From: Clostridiales bacterium UBA7001
GTDB lineage: Bacteria; Bacillota; Clostridia; TANB77; CAG-508
DNA: 27,890 bases
Direction of reading: 5' to 3'
Assembly (NCBI GenBank): GCA_002449785.1
Contig: DJXP01000061.1
Span: 1-27,890, forward strand
Below, piece by piece: positions 7,592 through 13,902 of the stretch; the first letter of the stretch is position 1; every line of letters starts with the position of its first letter. The notes beneath the pieces are model-generated. The model was not told the origin of the DNA and did not search any database. It saw nothing but the letters and a program-made list of their open reading frames with translations. The translations under genes were made by a program, and so were the position numbers.

Positions 7592-8263
7592 ATGAGTAAA
7601 GCATTAGTATGTATTGGTGGTGGTGAAATTCCAAGATATAAGAATGGCATTTTACTTCCATATGAAACTAAAGAGATAGATCAAGAAATAGTAAAACTAT
7701 CTAATAAAGAACATCCTAAATTTTTATTTATTAGCATTGCTTCTTCTCATCCTGAAGAATATTTTGAAGGTATTAAAAAAGTTTATGAAGAACTAGGTTG
7801 TACAGTTTCACATTTAGATATAAGCAAGACATTTAGTGAATTAGAGCATGATATATTAAATACTGATATTATATATATCGGCGGGGGAAATACAAAATAT
7901 CTTGTAGATAAATTGAAAAGTACAGGAATTGATAAACTACTAAGCAAAGCTTATAATTCTGGAATTGTTTGTTCTGGACTTTCTGCTGGAAGTTATTGTT
8001 GGTTTAGATATAATTATGATTTAATTGAAGGAATGAATGTAATTAATGCAGTTAATTGTGTACATTATGATCGCAAAGATGAAATATCTAAAAATAAATT
8101 ATATGATGTAGTAAAAGAAAAAAATATTATAGGTTATGCAATTGATAATCAAGTAGCTTTAGAATTTATTGATGATGATATAAAAGCTATTAAAAGTAAT
8201 GATACTAAAAATGCATATAGAATAACTTCTATTGATGGTAAAATAATAGAAGAAAAGATGTAA
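7592..8263 (+). CDS. Peptidase S51 (dipeptidase E) family protein
   Basis: A 223-residue protein of the S51 / type 1 glutamine-amidotransferase-like fold. The nucleophile elbow is GLSAGS (129-134, Ser131), preceded by the oxyanion segment IYIGGGNTKYL (94-104), with H158 in NCVHYD as candidate catalytic His. Known members cut N-terminal Asp dipeptides or act as related cyanophycinase-type peptidases; the exact substrate is not readable. ATG 7592 is preferred over the GTG at 7583 because GAGGTG sits seven bases before it. The small repeat frame stops inside its first codons, so coupling is possible. Confidence 0.82.
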   Translation: MSKALVCIGGGEIPRYKNGILLPYETKEIDQEIVKLSNKEHPKFLFISIASSHPEEYFEGIKKVYEELGCTVSHLDISKTFSELEHDILNTDIIYIGGGNTKYLVDKLKSTGIDKLLSKAYNSGIVCSGLSAGSYCWFRYNYDLIEGMNVINAVNCVHYDRKDEISKNKLYDVVKEKNIIGYAIDNQVALEFIDDDIKAIKSNDTKNAYRITSIDGKIIEEKM

Positions 8264-8271
8264 AAATAAAG

Positions 8272-8396
8272 GAGCTGATCCGAATGAATGAAAATAAAAC
8301 TAATATTAACTGAGAAAAACCAATTTATATAAACATTGACTCAAACACTTGAAAATACTGTATTTTTGATATTGAAATTTTTACATGTTTTATTAA
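8272..8396 (+). repeat. rbgA-start repeat, copy 4
   Basis: An ATG at 8284 opens nine codons (MNENKTNIN) before a TGA. The middle CAATTTATATAAACATTGACTCAAAC matches copies 5 and 6 in blocks. The tail contains the near-palindrome AAAATACTGTATTTT and ends in TTTTTACATGTTTTATT. This copy has the cleanest tail of the set, together with copy 5. Confidence 0.8.
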
Positions 8397-8471
8397 AATA
8401 AGTCTAACTAGATAAAAAAATGAAGAAATAAAACAATTATGGATTTTGTCCATATGGAAATGAGGTAAAAA

Positions 8472-9176
8472 ATGACAAAAGAATTAAAGTTTTTAATTGA
8501 TACAGTAAAAGAAGCAAGCAAATTAATAACTGAAGAATTTGAAGTAAAAGCTAAAGATAATAAAGGTGATTTAGTAACAAATATTGATTACGAAGTTGAA
8601 CAATTTATTATGAATGCAATAAAAAAAGAATACCCTGATTTTTATATAGTTAGCGAAGAATTTAATACTGATGAAGGATTAACTGATAATTGTTTTACGA
8701 TTGACCCTATTGATGGTACAATAAATTTTGCTAATAATATACCCCTATGGGGAATTCAAGTGGCTTGCGTAAAAAATGGTAAAACTGTAGCAGCAGTTAT
8801 ATATTTAGCTAAATTAGATGAGCTATATTATGCAGATGAAACTGGTGCATATTTAAATGGTAATAAAATTAATGTTAATAATTTAGAAGGCAAAAATGCT
8901 ATTTATGTAATTGAAGGACCTGGAAAGTTTGATGTTAATGTTTACCAAGAAAAGAGTAGTAGAAACAAAAGAGATTTTTATTGTTCAGCAGTCGATTTTG
9001 CATGGACAGCTTGTGGTAAAATAAGTGCGGTTAATTTTGTATGGAATACGGTTTGGGATTATGTACCTGGACAATATATTGTAAAGCAAGCAGGTGGAAT
9101 TATTTATAATGACGAGAAAAATCACATTGCAGCCAATAATAAAAAAATGCTTGAAAATATGAAAATATGTGATTAA
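8472..9176 (+). CDS. Inositol monophosphatase family phosphatase
   Basis: The 234-residue protein carries the family's metal-binding motifs in order: E62-E63 (VSEEF), DPIDGT at 78-83 followed by NF, and WDYVPG at 195-200, the usual W-D-x-A-A-G with a changed end. Family members are Mg2+-dependent phosphatases of inositol phosphates, fructose 1,6-bisphosphate, 3'-phosphoadenosine phosphates or similar; the preference cannot be assigned. It is slightly shorter than typical IMPases (about 260). ATG 8472 follows TGAGGTAAAAA. It is the only gene between repeat copies 4 and 5. Confidence 0.85.
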   Translation: MTKELKFLIDTVKEASKLITEEFEVKAKDNKGDLVTNIDYEVEQFIMNAIKKEYPDFYIVSEEFNTDEGLTDNCFTIDPIDGTINFANNIPLWGIQVACVKNGKTVAAVIYLAKLDELYYADETGAYLNGNKINVNNLEGKNAIYVIEGPGKFDVNVYQEKSSRNKRDFYCSAVDFAWTACGKISAVNFVWNTVWDYVPGQYIVKQAGGIIYNDEKNHIAANNKKMLENMKICD

Positions 9177-9195
9177 TATGAAAGATAATTAATAG

Positions 9196-9338
9196 AAGGA
9201 AAGTGAATAATATGGAAGATAAAAATCAAAAGTTGCCAAGTACAAACATTAACTGGGAAATCAGTATTTTTCGAAAGGTTGACTCAAACTATTGATAATA
9301 CAGGATTTTTTAAATTGAGATTTTTACATATTTTATAA
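9196..9338 (+). repeat. rbgA-start repeat, copy 5
   Basis: GAAGGAAAGTGAATAAT and the ATG at 9212 open a 27-codon frame starting MEDKNQKLPSTNINW. Its first 45 bases match rbgA (from 11749) at 38 positions. The tail has TTGACTCAAAC, TATTGATAATAC and TTTTTACATATTTTAT, and then AAAAAGGAG serves the HIT gene. Confidence 0.88.
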
Positions 9339-9350
9339 AAAGGAGAAAAA

Positions 9351-9872
9351 ATGGATAATTTAAAGCAATTAAAAAATGAAGAAATAGTTGAATTAATAAA
9401 AAGTGGAAAAGTAGATGTGGCTGATATTGTTGATTCAGGAATTTGTCCTACTTGCTTTGATAAAAAGAACAATCATATTTTATATGGAGACAATACTGAT
9501 AAAATGATATTTGAAAATGACAAATTCGAATGCTTTTTAGTAGGAAATCCAAGAGCAGATGGACATACTGCTATAAGCACTAAAATACATTATAAAGATA
9601 TGATGGAAATAGATGATGAAACATGTAATGAAATATTTGTATTAGCTAAAAGAACAATGAATATTTTAAAAGATGTTTATAATGCTGAAAGTGTATATCT
9701 TTGTACAATGTGTGATGGACCAATGAATCATTTTCATATTCAATTAATTCCACGATATTCATTTGAAAAAAGAGGTTCAAAAAATTTTGTAAAACCAAGA
9801 TTTGAATATAAAGAAGATAAAGAAAAATTATTAGAATTGAGAAAACAATTAAATTATAAAGTAGGTGAGTAA
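9351..9872 (+). CDS. HIT-superfamily protein
   Basis: A 173-residue HIT protein. The fold appears as GNPRADGHTAISTKIHYKDM (66-85) and the active-site strand NHFHIQLIPRY (126-136). The His triad is H127-x-H129-x-Q131, with Gln as the third residue as in GalT and diadenosine-phosphate phosphorylases rather than the H-x-H-x-H of hydrolases, so nucleotidyl transfer or phosphorolysis is conceivable. C32 and C35 (CPTC) may bind zinc. ATG 9351 follows AAAAAGGAG. The C-terminus KVGE and stop lie at the start of repeat copy 6 (GTGAGTAA). Confidence 0.85.
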   Translation: MDNLKQLKNEEIVELIKSGKVDVADIVDSGICPTCFDKKNNHILYGDNTDKMIFENDKFECFLVGNPRADGHTAISTKIHYKDMMEIDDETCNEIFVLAKRTMNILKDVYNAESVYLCTMCDGPMNHFHIQLIPRYSFEKRGSKNFVKPRFEYKEDKEKLLELRKQLNYKVGE

Positions 9873-10005
9873 AATGAATAACAGTGATAATAAAAGTTGT
9901 GCAAGTACAAACATTAACTGCGAGAAAACAATTTATAGAAAGTTCCTTAAAACTATTGGAAACACTTAATTTTTTGATTAGAGATTTTTTCGCATTACAT
10001 GAAAA
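9862..10005 (+). repeat. rbgA-start repeat, copy 6
   Basis: Starts at the HIT stop. ATG 9874 opens a 31-codon frame, with SCASTNINCEK in its middle and an IGNT ending at TAA 9969. It is closest to copy 1. The tail ends CGCATTACATG, a variant of the TTACAT block. Confidence 0.8.
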
Positions 10006-10101
10006 ATAGATTTAATTGAAAATAGACAATAAGTAATATCGGTTATTAGCAAATATTGTAAGCAAATAGTATTAAAAATGTGCAGAGGAAAGGAAAAATA
10101 T

Positions 10102-10791
10102 ATGAGTTTTAATATAACACCAAAAGAAATATATATCTATTTAAATTTAAATGATGAAATATTTAATATTTATAAGCAAATAGAGGAAAAAGAGATAAAA
10201 GATGGAGGTTGGGCTTTTCACAACTATGAACATATAAAAAATGTATCTTCAATAGCCGAAAAAATATTAAAGGATTTAGATTTTGACGAAGATACTATTT
10301 ATAAATGTAAAATAGCATGCTTATTACACGATGTTGGTGCGTTACAGGGTAAAGATGGGCACGCCCAAAGAAGTTTTAAATACGCCCAAAAGCTCTTTGA
10401 GGAGAAAAATTGGATATTCGAAGATTCTGATAATGTACTTGATGCAATAAAAAATCATAGCTCTGGATTTGATACAGATAATATAATAGCTTTATCAATT
10501 ATTTTAGCAGATAAGTTAGATATTAAAAAAACTAGAATCTCTGAAGAGGGAAAGAAAATAAAAGGAAATAGACAATATGGACATATTGAGGATATTACTA
10601 TAAATATTAAGGATAATATATTGACTATAAATTTTATTACTGATAAAAGGATAGATATGGAAGAAGTTGATAACTACTATTTTACACATAAAGTTTTTAA
10701 GTCAATAGAGGCTTTTTCAAAAAAATTAGATTTAAAATATTATATTTTAATGGATGATAAAATATGGAATTTAAATAAGGAAGTGAAATAA
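10102..10791 (+). CDS. HD-domain phosphohydrolase
   Basis: A 229-residue HD protein with a full ligand set: H44 (NYEH), H76-D77 (LLHDVG), H87, H119 (KNHSSG) and D137 (ILADKLD). This fits the HDc group of metal-dependent phosphohydrolases; the substrate is unknown. It is not a close relative of the HD pair at 2.2-4.2 kb. ATG 10102 is chosen because AGAGGAAAGG lies just upstream; the earlier ATG at 10078 has no site. Its last codons (GGAAGTGAAATAA) are the first bases of repeat copy 7, and the small repeat frame starts on the very next base. Confidence 0.83.
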   Translation: MSFNITPKEIYIYLNLNDEIFNIYKQIEEKEIKDGGWAFHNYEHIKNVSSIAEKILKDLDFDEDTIYKCKIACLLHDVGALQGKDGHAQRSFKYAQKLFEEKNWIFEDSDNVLDAIKNHSSGFDTDNIIALSIILADKLDIKKTRISEEGKKIKGNRQYGHIEDITINIKDNILTINFITDKRIDMEEVDNYYFTHKVFKSIEAFSKKLDLKYYILMDDKIWNLNKEVK

Positions 10792-10918
10792 ATGGAAGAT
10801 AAAAATCAAAAGTTGCCAAGTACAAGTATCAATTGGGATAGTGGGGCAAATAGAAAACTTTTGAAAAGTATTGATAAATAAGGACTTTTGTAATTTGACT
10901 TATTACATATGTTAATAT
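10776..10918 (+). repeat. rbgA-start repeat, copy 7
   Basis: ATG 10792 opens a 29-codon frame beginning MEDKNQKLPSTSINW and is identical to copy 5 for the first 34 bases. The tail includes AAAGTATTGATAAATAAGG and TTTGACTTATTACATATGTTAATA. It is the last copy before rbgA itself. Confidence 0.87.
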
Positions 10919-10944
10919 GTTAGCAAAAAAGGAGATGAAAATTA

Positions 10945-11301
10945 ATGCCTAAAGATTTAATAATAAGGAGCAGTAGTGCTGAATTTTTAATATTTGAAAG
11001 ACAAACACATGATAAAGGAATCCAGGTCAGATTTGAAGAAGGCGACTTATGGCTAACACAAAAAGCAATGAGTGAGCTATATGATTGTTCAACTGATAAT
11101 ATTAGTTTGCATCTTAAAAATATATATAATGATTTAGAATTAGATAAAGGATCAACTACCGAGGATTTCTCGATAGTTCAACACGAAATTGCATGTGATA
11201 AGGCCTTAACAGAATTTGAAAAATATAGAGTAAAACAGGATAAACTATATAAATCAGATTTTGATTTGCTGATGGAAGAAAGTGAAGACTATAATAATTA
11301 A
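10945..11301 (+). pseudogene. rhuM-family gene with a large internal deletion
   Basis: The first 75 residues are a typical RhuM N-terminus: SSSAEFLIFERQ, GIQVRFEEGDLWLTQKAMSEL, then DNISLHLKNIY and TTEDFSIVQ, a DNA-binding-like domain found in phage and virulence-type proteins. The protein then jumps to a C-terminal stretch (ALTEFEKYRVKQDKLYKSDFDLLM) that normally lies more than 200 residues later. The frame stays open, giving 118 residues instead of about 330. ATG 10945 has a site (AAAGGAGATG). It is probably non-functional, though the N-terminal domain could still bind. Confidence 0.7.
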
Positions 11302-11366
11302 ATATGGTTGAAATTGCTGATTAAAAAGCGTTTGAGTTATTAAAAAAATTTTGGAGGTAAACATAT

Positions 11367-11690
11367 ATGTACAAGAAAATATCAAATAATGAAAAAATAA
11401 CACGAAAGATTAGCGAAGTTCATTCAGCTGACAATTATTTAACAAAAGAAACTACAGAAAATGTAAGTTTAGCAGTTACTAAATTGAGTGGTAAATTAAA
11501 TTCAAGTAAAGTAAGTAATGAAAGAGTTTACTACTTTATTAGTGCAGATGTAAATTTTATAATAAATAATGAGAAAATTCATTGTAATAGTGGAGATGTA
11601 TTATATTTAGATAGAGATACTACATATTCTGCTGAAGGATATTTTGAAGCTGTTACTATTAATGTACCTGCATTTGGAGTTGTAAAATGA
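11367..11690 (+). CDS. Small cupin-like protein
   Basis: A 107-residue single-domain protein with the second half of a cupin barrel: YYFISADVNFIINNEKIHCNSGDVLYLDRDTTYSAEG, matching the pattern in which a GD-hydrophobic-P/L turn is followed by a strand. The usual metal-binding histidines are not all present (only one His in this stretch), so it may bind a ligand without metal catalysis. The start is ATG 11367 after TTTGGAGG. It sits between the rhuM remnant and rbgA with no repeat copy in front of it. No partner is suggested. Confidence 0.55.
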   Translation: MYKKISNNEKITRKISEVHSADNYLTKETTENVSLAVTKLSGKLNSSKVSNERVYYFISADVNFIINNEKIHCNSGDVLYLDRDTTYSAEGYFEAVTINVPAFGVVK

Positions 11691-11748
11691 TATTTTCATA
11701 TAAAAAAATTATTATAAAGTATAAGAAATAATAAGGAAAGTGAGTAAT

Positions 11749-12642
11749 ATGGAAGATAAAAAAGAAAAGTTGCCAGGTACAAGGATTCAGTGGTACCCAG
11801 GCCACATGGCAAAAACAAGAAAGCAAATTGAACAAGATTTAAAATTAGTGGATGTTGTAATAGAATTATTGGATGCTAGAATTCCAAAATCTAGTAGAAA
11901 TCCAGAAATAAATAAACTAATTAATAATAAGAAAAAAATTATTCTTCTTAATAAAGCAGATATGGCAGATAATGAAACAAATAAAAAATGGGTAGAATTT
12001 TTTTCTAAGGAAGCCCCAACAATTTTAACTGATTCAAAAACAGGCAGAAATATAGATAAAGTTTCTAAAAAGATAGAAGAGATAATGGCAGATGAAATTT
12101 CTAGACAAGCTGCTCGAGGAAGAATTAATAAAACTATAAGAGTTATGATAGTTGGAATTCCAAATGTAGGAAAATCATCTTTTATAAATAGAATTGCAAA
12201 GAAAAATTCTTTAGAAGTTGGAAATAAACCTGGGGTTACAAAGGCTAAGCAATGGATTAGAATAGGAAAAAATCAGGAATTATTAGATACACCAGGAGTT
12301 TTGTGGCCTAAGTTTGAATCAAATGAAGTTGCTTTGAACTTGGCTTTTACAGGAACGATTAAAGATGATATTATTGAAAGAGTAGAAATAGCATATGAAT
12401 TATTAAAAGTTCTTATGAGAGACTATAGAAAAAATATATTAGAAAGATATAAAATCTCTGAAGAGGAAATGCTAGAAGTAGAAAATCTATCTAATTCAGT
12501 ATATGAATTAATGAAATTAATTGGTCAAAAAAGAGGCGCTATAGTATCTGGTAAAATAATAGATGATGAAAAAGTAGCTAGAATTATAATTGAAGATTTT
12601 AGAAGTACAAAACTTGGAAATATAACTTTAGAAAAACCATAA
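11749..12642 (+). CDS. rbgA: Ribosome biogenesis GTPase RbgA (YlqF)
   Basis: RbgA is a circularly permuted GTPase needed for late 50S subunit assembly (entry of L16 and its neighbours). The permuted motif order is visible: G4 NKAD at 68-71, then G1 GIPNVGKSS at 136-144 and G3 DTPG at 180-183. The N-terminus IQWYPGHMAKTRKQ and the DVVIELLDARIP stretch are family hallmarks. The C-terminal helical region matches the family; 297 residues is normal. ATG 11749 is preferred over GTG 11740, which overlaps the AAGGAAAG site. In Firmicutes rbgA usually follows rplS and lepB; neither is present in the 11.7 kb upstream. Its leader and first codons are the source pattern of the seven repeats. Confidence 0.95.
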   Translation: MEDKKEKLPGTRIQWYPGHMAKTRKQIEQDLKLVDVVIELLDARIPKSSRNPEINKLINNKKKIILLNKADMADNETNKKWVEFFSKEAPTILTDSKTGRNIDKVSKKIEEIMADEISRQAARGRINKTIRVMIVGIPNVGKSSFINRIAKKNSLEVGNKPGVTKAKQWIRIGKNQELLDTPGVLWPKFESNEVALNLAFTGTIKDDIIERVEIAYELLKVLMRDYRKNILERYKISEEEMLEVENLSNSVYELMKLIGQKRGAIVSGKIIDDEKVARIIIEDFRSTKLGNITLEKP

Positions 12643-12657
12643 AGGAAGGAAGAAAAA

Positions 12658-13053
12658 GTGGATATATTTAATAGAGAAAAAGAATTTGATACTGTAAAAA
12701 TGCTATCTCCACTTGTTTGGGCATATGTTGGAGATAGTGTCTATGAATTATTTATTAGAACAAAACTTGTAAATAATTCAAATGCTAAACCACACAAATT
12801 ACATATAGAGTCTATAAAATATGTAAAAGCTAAAGCTCAAGCAGATATTTTAAGCAAAATAGAAAATAAACTTACAGAAGAAGAAAAAGATATTGTAAGA
12901 AGAGGTAGAAATACAGAAAACCATCATGTGGCTAAAAACTCAAATGTTGCAGATTATAGCAAAGCAACTGCATTTGAAGCATTAATTGGATATTTATATT
13001 TAAGCAAACAAGATGAAAGGCTACAAGAAATTCTTGAGTTTTGTATTGACTAA
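12658..13053 (+). CDS. mrnC: Mini-ribonuclease III (23S rRNA maturation)
   Basis: A 131-residue RNase III catalytic domain without a double-stranded RNA-binding domain, as in MrnC, which trims the 23S rRNA precursor. The signature is SPLVWAYVGDSVYELFIR (17-34) with D26 and E30 as catalytic candidates. The second acidic cluster lies within ADYSKATAFEALIGYLYL, following the GRNTENHH stretch. The start is GTG 12658 after a purine-rich AAGGAAGGAAG site. It is 15 bases downstream of rbgA, so the two ribosome-maturation genes are probably one operon. In other Firmicutes mrnC often follows cysS, so this arrangement is a local one. Confidence 0.93.
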   Translation: MDIFNREKEFDTVKMLSPLVWAYVGDSVYELFIRTKLVNNSNAKPHKLHIESIKYVKAKAQADILSKIENKLTEEEKDIVRRGRNTENHHVAKNSNVADYSKATAFEALIGYLYLSKQDERLQEILEFCID

Positions 13054-13081
13054 ATAACTTAAATATGGTATAAATGTATAG

Positions 13082-13090
13082 TGTTATAAT
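13082..13090 (+). promoter_or_regulatory. Extended -10 promoter of the tRNA-Glu gene
   Basis: TGTTATAAT is a perfect extended -10 element ending seven bases before the tRNA. No good -35 hexamer is visible at the normal distance. Transcription should begin within one or two bases of the mature 5' end, leaving almost no leader for RNase P to remove. Confidence 0.6.
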
Positions 13091-13097
13091 ACTATAT

Positions 13098-13172
13098 GGC
13101 CCCTTGGTCAAGCGGTTAAGACGCCACCCTCTCAAGGTGGAATCATGGGTTCGATTCCCGTAGGGGTCACCA
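13098..13172 (+). tRNA. tRNA-Glu (anticodon CTC)
   Basis: All four arms fold: acceptor GGCCCCT with AGGGGTC (one G-U), D arm GTC/GAC, anticodon arm CCACC-CTCTCAA-GGTGG with CTC at 34-36, and T arm ATGGG-TTCGATT-CCCGT. A73 and CCA are encoded. CTC reads GAG, and GGCCCCTTGGTCAAGCGG is the typical Firmicutes tRNA-Glu start. It stands alone between mrnC and a small membrane-protein gene, with its own promoter and terminator. Confidence 0.96.
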
Positions 13173-13178
13173 AAAAGG

Positions 13179-13205
13179 AAACAGCTAAGAGCTGTTTATT
13201 ATTTT
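13179..13205 (+). terminator. Intrinsic terminator after tRNA-Glu
   Basis: AAACAGCT (13179-13186) pairs perfectly with AGCTGTTT (13190-13197) around a three-base loop, followed by ATTATTTTT. This ends the tRNA transcript seven bases after CCA. Confidence 0.85.
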
Positions 13206-13252
13206 TGAATGCATAATTTGAAATATATTAAGCAAAATCTTTTGGAGTATAT

Positions 13253-13699
13253 ATGAATAAAAAAATAATTTTTATTTTGGCTATTATTTTTATTATTACT
13301 TTTATACTTTTTTGGAAATTTAAAATGCCAACTAATGATGGAAAATTTAATACTGAATTTAAGGTTTATGAATTACCAAATATAAAAATGCTTAGTCCTG
13401 AATCTAATTTAATTTTTTTAGATGATATTGATGGTACAGGGAAAGTGGAATTAAAAGTAAAAGAGGGATTTGAATATTCATTCAATAAAGCAGGTGAACA
13501 TACTATTAAAGTACTAGAGTTAACATATGATTATATTATAATATCTATAGAAGGGTTAGCTCCTACTAAAAATACAGGTGGTTTTAGCCTTATAGAAAAG
13601 TATGATAAAATTAAAATAGAAAAAAATACAGGTGTTTGTTTAAATATTCAAGCAACTGATTTATATGATGGTTCTGTTTATTTTTTCTATGTTAATTAA
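13253..13699 (+). CDS. Small membrane-anchored protein of unknown function
   Basis: The 148-residue product starts with a hydrophobic stretch (KKIIFILAIIFIITFILFW, residues 3-21) after two lysines, that is, an uncleaved N-terminal anchor with the rest outside the cell. The remaining 125 residues look beta-rich and carry repeats of charged strands (GKVELKVKEGFEYSF, HTIKVLELTYDYIIIS). I do not recognise the family. ATG 13253 follows TTTTGGAGTATAT. It lies alone between the tRNA terminator and another terminator, so it is probably monocistronic. Confidence 0.65.
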   Translation: MNKKIIFILAIIFIITFILFWKFKMPTNDGKFNTEFKVYELPNIKMLSPESNLIFLDDIDGTGKVELKVKEGFEYSFNKAGEHTIKVLELTYDYIIISIEGLAPTKNTGGFSLIEKYDKIKIEKNTGVCLNIQATDLYDGSVYFFYVN

Positions 13700-13732
13700 T
13701 TTGTAGATTATAATAATTTATAGTATTAAAAG

Positions 13733-13763
13733 CTTATTAGTGTTAAACTAATAAGTTTTTTTT
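13733..13763 (+). terminator. Intrinsic terminator
   Basis: CTTATTAGT (13733-13741) pairs with ACTAATAAG (13747-13755) over a five-base loop and is followed by eight T residues. It ends the transcript of the small membrane-protein gene. Confidence 0.9.
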
Positions 13764-13779
13764 GTATTTACAAAAATAA

Positions 13780-13808
13780 TTGAAGAAATTCACATAATAT
13801 GATATAAT
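13780..13808 (+). promoter_or_regulatory. Sigma-A-type promoter of the nitroreductase operon
   Basis: TTGAAG (13780-13785), a 17-base spacer and TATAAT (13803-13808) preceded by TGA, giving an extended -10. It starts directly after the terminator, about 90 bases ahead of the first gene, which leaves a leader of some 85 bases. Confidence 0.65.
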
Positions 13809-13860
13809 TTAATGTACTTAAGGAAACAATATTACTTGAAGTCTTTATAAATTATAAAGA

Positions 13861-13902
13861 AAGGAGAGGTAATCCGTTTTATGGATTACAAGTGGTATTA
13901 TG
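13861..13902 (+). promoter_or_regulatory. Unusual translation start region with hairpin between SD and ATG
   Basis: A strong AAGGAGAGG (13861-13869) is 30 bases before the nitroreductase ATG (13900), too far for normal use. Between them GTAATCC (13869-13875) pairs perfectly with GGATTAC (13883-13889). When folded, the site is brought to about 10 bases from the ATG. In the same stretch an 8-codon frame (ATG 13881, MDYKWYYE) ends in TAA at 13907, overlapping the start. Either the hairpin acts as a spacer or the small frame feeds ribosomes to the gene. Confidence 0.55.

Noticed and set aside
5505..10918. Integron attC sites as an explanation of the repeats
   Set aside because: I looked for RYYYAAC and GTTRRRY core pairs bounding an imperfect palindrome and did not find a consistent set; there is also no IntI-type integrase in the window.
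5505..10918. CRISPR array
   Set aside because: The repeats are about 90-145 bases, degenerate, and separated by whole genes, not by short unique spacers; no cas genes are present.
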